In this document: positions 1 to 6,276 of the stretch, piece after piece
How the letters are laid out: each line of letters begins with the position of its first letter
Numbering within the stretch: position 1 is the first letter of the stretch
Assembly: GCA_030446945.1 (NCBI GenBank)
Contig: JAUJMI010000075.1
Coordinates: 1-11,333 of the forward strand
Length of the DNA: 11,333 nt
Direction: 5' to 3'
Source: Longimicrobium sp.
GTDB taxonomy: Bacteria; Gemmatimonadota; Gemmatimonadetes; Longimicrobiales; Longimicrobiaceae
Translations under genes and position numbers: made by a program
The notes under the pieces: model-generated
What the model was told of the DNA's origin: nothing
Seen by the model: only the letters and a program-made list of their open reading frames with translations
The model's database searches: none

Positions 1-849
1 CCCGCGCAGCACGGCGACGACGTTGCGGGAGGGTGCCTCCAGCGGCCGGGGCTCGAAGGAAAAGGTGCCGCTGACGGTGCGCCCGGCCGCTCCCGGACGC
101 AGCCCGGCCGGCGCCGCGCCCAGCATCCGCTCCGCCACCGCCGACGTGACCAGCATCCCCGGCGCGCCCGTCACCGGAGCCGCCGGCGCCCCCGCAAGCC
201 CGGACTGCTCCTCCTGCAGGTACTCCAGGACCGTCGGCGGCGAGATGTCCAGCGACGCGATGGCGACCGCCGCCGCGGCGGGGTACGGGTTGGTGCGCTG
301 CGTGCGCCAGAAGCGGTACTCGGCGTTCCCGTTCGCCCCGCGCGGCGGAAGGAGGACGACGATCTTGCCGCGCGACTGCTCCTCGGTGATCATCGCGCGC
401 CCGATCCGCCCGCCGAACACCACCTGCGTCCGTTGCGGCGCAAAAGTGGGGACGAAGGGGAAGACGTCTTCCGTCGTGGGAAGCGGCGCCCAGTCCGTCC
501 ACAGGCGCAGCGCGGAGCCGTCGATCGAGAGCGTGGCGCCGGGGTGGAGCCCTTTACGCGCCAGCGGGACCGTCTGGAAAAAGGTGCCGTTCTCGCCCAT
601 CGGCTCCAGCCCCGCGCGGCGCAGCTCGGCGGCGATGAACTCGGTGGCCATGACGTTGCCGCGCTCGCCGGCCTGGCGCCCCTTCATGGAGTCGTCCGCC
701 AGCACGTACAGCCGCGAGCGGGCGTCCTCCACGCGGATCGGTCCGGCGGTGGGGCGCGCGGTGTGGGTGCGCGGCCCGTCCTGCGCGGCTAGCGGCGCGG
801 CGATGATCCCGGCCAGGGCCAGGAACGGCGTGATGCGGAGCTGGGTCAC
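1..849 (-). CDS. secreted M28-type peptidase, N-terminal part (C-terminus beyond window)
   Basis: This is the first 283 codons of a probable exported zinc aminopeptidase. From a GTG start the protein opens with a short signal peptide (ITPFLALAGIIAAPLAAQDG, residues 6-25; cleavage probably after the Ala-Ala-Gln region). The block at residues 41-95 has LADDSMKGRQAGERG, then MATEFIAAELRRAGLEPMG and FFQTVPL. This is the usual N-terminal signature of M28 peptidases, in which an ageing protein family clears peptides in the periplasm or outside the cell. Residues 100-270 look like the inserted PA-type region, and the fragment ends in SRNVVAVLRG, which normally sits just before the catalytic domain. 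The zinc ligands therefore lie outside the window and activity cannot be judged. The start was chosen because the hydrophobic signal begins right after it; no in-frame ATG lies close upstream and the Shine-Dalgarno is weak. It lies downstream of the HTH gene on the same strand but is separated by 164 bases with a hairpin, so it may have its own promoter. Family assignment is fairly sure; exact substrate is unknown. Confidence 0.8.
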   Translation of the reverse strand, partial: MTQLRITPFLALAGIIAAPLAAQDGPRTHTARPTAGPIRVEDARSRLYVLADDSMKGRQAGERGNVMATEFIAAELRRAGLEPMGENGTFFQTVPLARKGLHPGATLSIDGSALRLWTDWAPLPTTEDVFPFVPTFAPQRTQVVFGGRIGRAMITEEQSRGKIVVLLPPRGANGNAEYRFWRTQRTNPYPAAAAVAIASLDISPPTVLEYLQEEQSGLAGAPAAPVTGAPGMLVTSAVAERMLGAAPAGLRPGAAGRTVSGTFSFEPRPLEAPSRNVVAVLRG

Positions 850-888
850 GAGAAGGTATCGGGTTGCGGATCCGGTTAAACTGCATCT

Positions 889-990
889 CACGCCGAGGCG
901 CGGAGCCGCGGAGAGAACAACGGAGAACAGCTTCACACAGGGGACACAGAGGGAACCGCAAGCCACAGAGAAGCTTTTCTCTCTGTGGCT
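889..990. repeat. degenerate short-repeat intergenic spacer
   Basis: The spacer between the HTH gene and the peptidase gene is built of short, imperfect, reiterated words. One half is purine-rich (GAGGCGCGGAGCCGCGGAGA near 895-914, then CGGAGAACAG). The other is a run of CACAG words (CACACAGGGGACACAGAGGG near 934-953, then CCACAGAG). Neither half reads like coding sequence. Low-complexity spacers of this sort recur between genes in some GC-rich bacterial phyla, but whether this exact unit is repeated elsewhere in the genome cannot be seen here. Confidence 0.45.
961..990 (-). terminator. hairpin downstream of HTH gene, possible terminator
   Basis: A perfect 11-bp inverted repeat (AGCCACAGAGA at 961-971 pairing with TCTCTGTGGCT at 980-990) encloses an 8-base loop. 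It lies 23 bases beyond the stop of the HTH gene, where a transcript end is expected. There is no T-tract after the stem on the minus strand, so it is not a classical intrinsic terminator. It may be a weak or Rho-assisted stop, an mRNA 3'-end stabiliser, or simply part of the repeat spacer. Confidence 0.4.
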
Positions 991-1013
991 CCGTGCCGCT
1001 GTGAGCCCCGCCG

Positions 1014-1487
1014 TCACTGCGCCGGAGGCGTCTTCTTGGCGCCCGACGCGCGGGTGCCCTTGCGCGTGGGTGCCTTCTTCGCCGCCTTGCGCGGGCGGAT
1101 TTCAGCGGAGACCTCGAGCGACGCGGCCAGCGCCGGTACGCTCTGCTGCGAACGGCGCGCGGACCGCTCCACCACCTCGCGCGCCTCCACCAGCAGCGCC
1201 TCCATGCGCAGGAGGATGCTCTGGAGCTCCGCGGCCTCGCCGGGGGGCAGGTGCTCGGTGTCGTCCTGCTGGTGGAAGACGAGCACGTCCACCAGCCCCA
1301 TCGTGGCCAACCGGGTGAGCACGTTGCGGTCGGGCTGCTCCTCGCCGGATTCCCAGCGGCGCACCGTCTCCTCGCCTCCCTCCACGCCGAGCTGATCGGC
1401 CAGCGACGCCTGGCTCAGCCTCAGCCGACCGCGGATGCCGCGGATGATCTGCCCGATCAGGTGCTTGGGAAGAAGCCTGAGGTTCAT
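1014..1487 (-). CDS. XRE-like helix-turn-helix protein with lysine-rich C-terminal tail
   Basis: A 157-residue putative DNA-binding regulator. Residues 10-70 fit an HTH of the Cro/C1 (XRE) type: IIRGIRGRLRLSQASLADQLG, then EETVRRWESGEEQPDRNVLTRL, with the typical SQ..LA..LGV..TV.RWE.G pattern. Residues 83-112 are Glu/Leu/Arg-rich and probably helical (EAAELQSILLRMEALLVEAR), perhaps a dimerisation coiled coil. The last 27 residues are rich in Lys, Arg, Ala and Pro (RKAAKKAPTRKG... GAKKTP), like histone-H1-type tails that bind DNA without sequence preference. The ATG at 1487 is chosen over longer upstream starts because GGGAG lies about 6 bases before it and the HTH homology begins soon after; the upstream extension is Ala/Gly/Pro-rich and looks like non-coding GC-rich sequence. 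The gene is divergent from the glycosyltransferase operon, so it could regulate that operon, but nothing in the sequence proves it. No ligand domain is seen. Confidence 0.72.
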   Translation of the reverse strand: MNLRLLPKHLIGQIIRGIRGRLRLSQASLADQLGVEGGEETVRRWESGEEQPDRNVLTRLATMGLVDVLVFHQQDDTEHLPPGEAAELQSILLRMEALLVEAREVVERSARRSQQSVPALAASLEVSAEIRPRKAAKKAPTRKGTRASGAKKTPPAQ

Positions 1488-1712
1488 GGTCTCCCGGCCG
1501 ATGGAAGGAGAAGCAAGCGCCAGCTCCCAAGGAGAGTGTTTTGGGCCACCTTCGGACGCGTCCGCACCCCCTGCGCTCGCCCGCCGGTTGCACGCAAGCC
1601 GGGGGCCGCCATCGGCAGGCGCGGTTCGTGCCGACTGCTGGTGTACGCTGCCTTGCGGGGCGGAGTGGGCTGCCCCGCTCCCCGTCTCCGCCAACCCGCA
1701 CCCGCGCCGCCG
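1488..1712. other. divergent intergenic region, no gene seen
   Basis: About 225 bases separate the divergent HTH and glycosyltransferase genes. The glycosyltransferase frame stays open through the whole stretch, but the translation is Arg/Ala/Pro-rich without family homology, as expected of GC-rich non-coding sequence. Promoters for both directions should lie here, yet no convincing -35/-10 pair can be picked. A perfect 7-bp hairpin (GCGGGGC at 1655-1661 with GCCCCGC at 1672-1678, 10-base loop) could be a leader structure ahead of the operon. Confidence 0.45.
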
Positions 1713-2894
1713 TTGCCAATCTACGAGAGCCCTGCTGGAAAAGACACGGATGTGGTGTGCTTTTCACACCTGCGCTGGGACCTCGTCTTCCAGCGCCCGC
1801 AGCACCTCCTCAGCCGTTGCGCGGCGGGGGCACGGGTGTTCTACGTGGAGGAGCCGGTGTGGGACGACGGCCCTGCGAGGCTGCGGGTGGACACACGGGA
1901 GCGAGGAGTGCGCCTGGTGACCCCGCACCTGCCCAGGGGCGGCGGCGGGGACCCCGACGAGGCGGTGCGCGCGCTGATCGACCGCCTCTTCCGGGAGCAG
2001 GAGATCGGCGCGTGCGTACTCTGGTACTACACGCCGATGGCGCTGGGGTACTCGGATCACCTGGAGGGGCTCGCGACCGTCTACGACTGCATGGACGAGC
2101 TCTCCGCGTTCCGCGGGGCACCCGCCGAGATGCTGGAGCGCGAGGCGGAGCTGCTGAGGCGCGCGGATCTCGTCTTCGCCGGGGGGCCCAGCTTGTACGA
2201 GGCCAAGCGCGGCCGGCACCCGTCCGTGCACCTCTTTCCCAGCAGCATCGACGCGGCGCACTTCGGGCAGGCGCGGGAGGCGCATCCCGATCCGTCCGAA
2301 CAGGCGGAGATCGCGCGGCCTCGCATCGGCTTCTACGGCGTGCTGGACGAGCGGCTGGACACGGAGCTCCTGCGCGAAGCGGCCCTGCTGCGCCCGGACT
2401 GGCAGTGGGTGATGATCGGGCCGGTGGTGAAGATCGCGCCCGGCGATCTGCCGCGCCTCCCCAACGTCCACTACCCTGGGGCGCGCAGCTACCAGGACCT
2501 GCCGCGCTACCTGGCCGGGTGGGACGTGGCGGTGCTTCCCTTCGCCCGCAACGAGTCCACGCGCTTCATCAGCCCCACGAAGACGCCGGAGTACCTGGCT
2601 GCGGGGAAGCCGGTGGTCTCCACCCCCATCCGCGACGTGGTGCACCCCTACGGCGAGGCGGGGCTGGTGGCGATCGCCGGCACCGCGCGCGAGTTCGTGG
2701 CCGCCGTGGAAGCGGCGCTGGGCGACGAGGCGCATGCCGAGCGGCTCGCCCGCGTGGACCGGTTCCTGGACGGGATGTCGTGGGACCGGACGTGGGCCGG
2801 GATGGCGGAGCTGATGGAGGGCGTGGTGGCGGAGCGGCGGACGGCAAAGGAGAAGGGCTCACGGCCGCGTGCGCTGCGAGCCGCGGCGTACTGA
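1713..2894 (+). CDS. GT-B fold glycosyltransferase (GT4-like), first gene of galactofuranose-type operon
   Basis: A cytoplasmic or membrane-associated glycosyltransferase that would move a sugar from a nucleotide donor to a surface glycan or lipid acceptor. The N-terminal block VVCFSHLRWDLVFQRPQHLL (residues 14-33) is characteristic of a GT-B subfamily of the glycosyltransferase-4/1 group. It continues with DCMDELSAFRGAP (125-137) and ADLVFAGGPSLYEAK (151-165). The C-terminal Rossmann half starts at RPRIGFYGVLDERLD (202-216). It carries the donor-site segment SPTKTPEYLAAGKPVVSTPI (287-306), in the position of the EX7E-like motif, after YLAGWDVAVLPFARN. Length of 393 residues is normal. The start is uncertain: there is no ATG. 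TTG at 1713 gives MPIYESPAGKDTDVVCFSH; GTG at 1752 or 1755 would begin at the conserved block itself, and GTG at 1641 is also possible. glf follows after 22 bases, which supports co-transcription and a role in galactofuranose-type glycan assembly, but donor specificity is inference. Confidence 0.85.
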   Translation: MPIYESPAGKDTDVVCFSHLRWDLVFQRPQHLLSRCAAGARVFYVEEPVWDDGPARLRVDTRERGVRLVTPHLPRGGGGDPDEAVRALIDRLFREQEIGACVLWYYTPMALGYSDHLEGLATVYDCMDELSAFRGAPAEMLEREAELLRRADLVFAGGPSLYEAKRGRHPSVHLFPSSIDAAHFGQAREAHPDPSEQAEIARPRIGFYGVLDERLDTELLREAALLRPDWQWVMIGPVVKIAPGDLPRLPNVHYPGARSYQDLPRYLAGWDVAVLPFARNESTRFISPTKTPEYLAAGKPVVSTPIRDVVHPYGEAGLVAIAGTAREFVAAVEAALGDEAHAERLARVDRFLDGMSWDRTWAGMAELMEGVVAERRTAKEKGSRPRALRAAAY

Positions 2895-2916
2895 CCAGAA
2901 CAAGAGGTGCGGCGCG

Positions 2917-4068
2917 ATGTTCGACTACATGGTGGTGGGAGCGGGGTTCGCGGGGAGCGTCCTGGCCGAGCGTCTCGCGGCGGACGGGGGGAAGCGCGTG
3001 CTGGTGGTGGACCGCAGGCCCCACATCGCGGGGAACGCGTACGACCACTACGACGACGCGGGGATACTGGTCCACCGCTACGGGCCGCACATCTTCCACA
3101 CCAACTCGCGCGAGGTGTTCGACTACCTCTCGCGCTTCACCGAGTGGCGGCCCTACGAGCACCGCGTGCTCGCCAGCGTGGACGGGCAGCTGGTGCCCAT
3201 CCCCATCAACCTGAACACCATCAACCAGCTGTACGGGCTGGAGCTGAGCTCGTTCGACCTGGAGAAGTTCTTTCAATCCGTAGCCGAGCCTCGCGAGACG
3301 CTGCGCACCTCCGAAGACGTGGTGGTGAGCAAGGTGGGTCGCGAGCTGTACGAGAAGTTCTTTCGCAACTACACGCGAAAGCAGTGGGGGCTGGACCCGT
3401 CCGAGCTGGACGCGTCGGTCACGGCGCGCGTCCCCACGCGCACCAACCGCGACGACCGGTACTTCACGGACACGTACCAGGCGATGCCGCTACACGGCTA
3501 CACGCGCATGTTCGAGCGGATGCTGTCGCACCCCAACATCAGCGTGATGCTGAACGCGGACTACCGCGACGTGGAGGGGGTGATTCCGTACCGCGAGATG
3601 GTGTATACCGGACCGATCGACGAGTTCTTTGAGATGCGGTTCGGAACGCTGCCGTACCGCTCGCTCCGCTTTCAGCACGAGACGCACGCCACGCCCGTGT
3701 TCCAGCCCGCGCCCGTGGTCAACCACCCCAACGAGCAGGCATACACGCGCGTCACTGAGTTCAAGTACCTCACCGGGCAGGAGCACCCCAAGACGAGCGT
3801 CGTCTACGAGTTCCCCTGCGACGAGGGCGACCCGTACTACCCGGTGCCGCGCCCCGAGAACGCCGAGATTTACCGCGCGTACAAGGCGCTGGCGGACGAG
3901 ACCGAAGGGGTGCACTTCGTGGGCCGGCTGGCCACCTACCGCTACTACAACATGGACCAGGTGGTGGCGCAGGCGCTCACCACCTACGCGCGGATCTGCG
4001 GCCACAAGGCCGCGCCGGCACGATCCGGCGGAGGAGGTCGCCGTGCCAGCGCCGCGGCCACCCCTTGA
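2917..4068 (+). CDS. glf: UDP-galactopyranose mutase
   Basis: A 383-residue FAD-dependent mutase that interconverts UDP-galactopyranose and UDP-galactofuranose, the activated donor for galactofuranose in bacterial surface glycans. The FAD-binding Rossmann motif GAGFAG is at residues 8-13, followed by the acidic strand end VVDRRPHIAGNAYD (30-43) and the family block GPHIFHT (56-62). Further hallmarks are NYTRKQWG (151-158), RVPTRTNRDDRYFTD (171-185), a QAMPLHGYT segment (188-196, for the usual QGxPxxGYT), GPIDEFF (232-238), LPYRSLRF (245-252) and the C-terminal GRLATYRYYNMDQVV (336-350), which supplies the Arg and Tyr residues that contact the substrate diphosphate and the flavin. The reading is full length and intact. 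The ATG at 2917 has AGAGGTG about 9 bases upstream; an in-frame earlier ATG at 2869 lies inside the glycosyltransferase gene and is unlikely. The last 15 residues are Ala/Gly/Arg-rich and beyond the fold. The next gene overlaps the end by 26 bases. Confidence 0.97.
   Translation: MFDYMVVGAGFAGSVLAERLAADGGKRVLVVDRRPHIAGNAYDHYDDAGILVHRYGPHIFHTNSREVFDYLSRFTEWRPYEHRVLASVDGQLVPIPINLNTINQLYGLELSSFDLEKFFQSVAEPRETLRTSEDVVVSKVGRELYEKFFRNYTRKQWGLDPSELDASVTARVPTRTNRDDRYFTDTYQAMPLHGYTRMFERMLSHPNISVMLNADYRDVEGVIPYREMVYTGPIDEFFEMRFGTLPYRSLRFQHETHATPVFQPAPVVNHPNEQAYTRVTEFKYLTGQEHPKTSVVYEFPCDEGDPYYPVPRPENAEIYRAYKALADETEGVHFVGRLATYRYYNMDQVVAQALTTYARICGHKAAPARSGGGGRRASAAATP
4029..4045 (+). promoter_or_regulatory. 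strong ribosome binding site and GTG start inside glf end
   Basis: A GGCGGAGGAGG stretch ends about 5-6 bases before GTG at 4043, the best Shine-Dalgarno seen in the window. It fixes the start of the GH1-RmlD protein at this GTG, within the last codons of glf, and suggests translational coupling of the two genes. Confidence 0.75.
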
Positions 4069-6247
4069 GCTCTGGGGCGGGGTGGAGTGCACGGTCAACC
4101 GCGTGGGCGACCGGTACTTCGACCAGGTAGAGCGGTCCGGCCACGGCGCCCGGCCCGGCGACCTGGACCTGATCGCCTCCACCGGGATCCGTGCCCTGCG
4201 CTACCCCGTGGTCTGGGCGCGCACGGCGCCGGACGGGGTGGCCCGCATCGATTGGGCGTGGACGGACGAGCGCCTCGGGCGCCTGCGGGAGCTGGGAATC
4301 CGTCCCATCCTCACCCTCACCCACCACGGGAGCGGCCCGCGGCATACCAGCCTGGTGGACCCCGGCTTCGCCGCCGGGCTCGCGGAGTTCGCGCGCGCGG
4401 TGGCCGAGCGGTATCCGTGGGTGGACGCCTACACGCCCGTGAACGAGCCGCTCACCACCGCCCGGTTCAGCGGGTTGTACGGCCACTGGTACCCCCACGG
4501 AAAGGACTGCCCTACCTTTGCGCGTGCGCTGCTCACCCAGTGCCAGGCGATCTGCGCGGCGATGCGCGCCATCCGCGAGGTCGCGCCGGGCGCCAAGCTG
4601 ATCCAGACTGAAGACGCGGGGAGGACGTTCAGCACCGCGCGCCTGGGCTATCAGGCGGAGTTCGAGAACGACCGGCGCTGGCTTGGCCTGGACCTGCTGT
4701 GCGGCCGCGTGGACCGCCACCACCCGCTGTGGGGGCACCTGGTGGGATGGGGAATCGCCGAGGCCGAGCTCCACGCCTTCGCCGAGACGCCGTGCCCCCC
4801 CGACGTCGTGGGGCTCAACTACTATCTCACGGGCGACCGGTTCCTGGACGAGCGGATGGAGCGCTATCCCGAATGGTCGCACGGCGGAAACGACCGGGAA
4901 GCGTACGCGGACGTGGAGGCGGTGCGGGTCCGCGGGGAAGGGATTCCGGGGCACGCGGAGCTCCTCCGCTCCGCGTGGGAGCGGTACGGCCTTCCGGTGG
5001 CGCTCACCGAGGTGCACCTCGGCTGTACACGCGAAGAGCAGCTCCGCTGGCTGCTGGAGGCCTGGGACGCCGCCGGGGCGGTGCGGGCCGCCGGCGGCGA
5101 CGTGCTCGCGGTCACGGTCTGGTCGATGCTTGGCGCGTACGAGTGGAACTCGCTGGTCACGCGGGAAACGGGCTTCTATGAGCCGGGCGCCTTCGACCTG
5201 CGCGGCCCCGCGCCGCGCGCCACCGCGATCGCGCGGATGATGGGCGAGCTGAGCGCCGGGGGCCCGCCGCAGCACCCGGTGCTGGACGATTCGGGCTGGT
5301 GGCGCCGCGCGGACAGGTTCCAGTACCCCGTGGTCTGGACGCATGGCGCCGGGCCGGTGGAGGACGCCGGGCCGGGCGGACCCCCGCTGCTGATCGCCGG
5401 CGCCACGGGGACGCTCGGGAGGGAGCTCGGCCGCGTCTGCCGGGTGCGCGGGCTGTCGCACCGGCTCACGCGGCGCGGGGAGATGGACATCGCGGACCCG
5501 GCTTCCGTTGCCGCCGCGCTGGACGCCTTCCGCCCCTGGGCCGTGGTGAACGCCGCCGGCTACGTGCGCGTGGACGACGCGGAGCGGGAGCGCGCCGCCT
5601 GCCGCCGCGAGAACGAGGAAGGCCCGGCGGTGCTGGCCGCCGCCTGCGCGGCGCGCGGCATCCCGCTCGTCACCTTCTCGACGGACCTGGTCTTCGACGG
5701 GTGCAAAGGCGCGCCGTACGTGGAGAGCGACAGCGTGGCCCCGCTGAACGAATACGGACGCAGCAAGGCGGCGGCGGAGGCGCGGGTTCTGGCGCGGCAT
5801 CCCGCCGCGCTGGTCGTGCGCACCAGCGCCTTCTTCGGCCCGCGGGACGCCCACAACTTCGTCACCGGGGCGCTGCGCGCGCTGGCGGAGGGGCGTCCCT
5901 TCGCGGCGGCGTGCGACGCGGTGGTCTCCCCCACCTACGTGCCCGACCTGGTGCACGCGGCACTCGACCTGCTGGTGGACGGCGAGCGCGGCGTGTGGCA
6001 TCTCGCCAACACGGGAGCGGTCACCTGGGCGGAGCTCGCGCGTACCGCGGCGCGCCTGGCCGGCGCGGACCGGGCGCTCGTGGAGGCGCGGGCGACGACG
6101 GATCTCGTGCCCGCCCGCCGGCCGGCGTACAGCGTCCTGGGCAGCGAGCGCGGCACGCTGCTGCCGACCCTGGAAGACGCGCTCGGCCGCTACATGCGCG
6201 AGCGGGAAGCGGAGCGGCCGTCAGAGGTGCTTTCCGCCGCGAATTGA
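4043..6247 (+). CDS. two-domain fusion: GH1-like glycoside hydrolase plus RmlD-like sugar-nucleotide reductase
   Basis: A 734-residue protein joining two enzymes of sugar metabolism. Residues 8-405 form a clan GH-A barrel most like family GH1: LELWGGVEC at the first strand, LRYPVVWAR (52-60), TLTHHGSGP (91-99), TPVNEP (131-136) with acid/base candidate E135, LNYY (258-261), LTEVH (321-325) with nucleophile candidate E323, and WSMLGAYEWNSL (360-371), equivalent to the late Trp-rich GH1 motif. Residues 448-722 form an extended SDR of the RmlD type (dTDP-4-dehydrorhamnose reductase): GATGTLGREL (453-462) with the Gly-rich NAD(P) loop, VVNAAGYVRVDDAE (501-514), TFSTDLVFDG (544-553) with the catalytic Ser/Thr, YGRSK (571-575) with the Tyr/Lys pair, and VRTSAFFGP (592-600). 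A Gly/Pro linker lies near 435-448. The GTG start is fixed by a strong Shine-Dalgarno inside glf. The RmlD half may reduce a 4-keto sugar nucleotide; what the hydrolase half does in the same chain is unknown. I recall related two-domain proteins annotated in other bacteria, without known function. Confidence 0.85.
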   Translation: MPAPRPPLELWGGVECTVNRVGDRYFDQVERSGHGARPGDLDLIASTGIRALRYPVVWARTAPDGVARIDWAWTDERLGRLRELGIRPILTLTHHGSGPRHTSLVDPGFAAGLAEFARAVAERYPWVDAYTPVNEPLTTARFSGLYGHWYPHGKDCPTFARALLTQCQAICAAMRAIREVAPGAKLIQTEDAGRTFSTARLGYQAEFENDRRWLGLDLLCGRVDRHHPLWGHLVGWGIAEAELHAFAETPCPPDVVGLNYYLTGDRFLDERMERYPEWSHGGNDREAYADVEAVRVRGEGIPGHAELLRSAWERYGLPVALTEVHLGCTREEQLRWLLEAWDAAGAVRAAGGDVLAVTVWSMLGAYEWNSLVTRETGFYEPGAFDLRGPAPRATAIARMMGELSAGGPPQHPVLDDSGWWRRADRFQYPVVWTHGAGPVEDAGPGGPPLLIAGATGTLGRELGRVCRVRGLSHRLTRRGEMDIADPASVAAALDAFRPWAVVNAAGYVRVDDAERERAACRRENEEGPAVLAAACAARGIPLVTFSTDLVFDGCKGAPYVESDSVAPLNEYGRSKAAAEARVLARHPAALVVRTSAFFGPRDAHNFVTGALRALAEGRPFAAACDAVVSPTYVPDLVHAALDLLVDGERGVWHLANTGAVTWAELARTAARLAGADRALVEARATTDLVPARRPAYSVLGSERGTLLPTLEDALGRYMREREAERPSEVLSAAN

Positions 6248-6276
6248 CCGCTACCTTCGGCGCGGAGCAGGCGACG

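Noticed and set aside
1251..1712. Long in-frame extension of the glycosyltransferase upstream
   Set aside because: It runs antisense through the HTH gene, lacks family homology and is composed like GC-rich non-coding frames. The recognisable protein begins near 1713-1752.
1541..3214. Open frame of over 550 codons overlapping the glycosyltransferase and glf
   Set aside because: Arg/Gly/Pro-rich translation in the alternate frame of well-recognised genes; a typical shadow in high-GC DNA.
3977..6001. Minus-strand open frame of over 670 codons opposite the GH1-RmlD gene
   Set aside because: No recognisable motif; rich in Arg, His, Gly and Val as expected for the antisense of a GC-rich gene. The plus strand has clear domain motifs.
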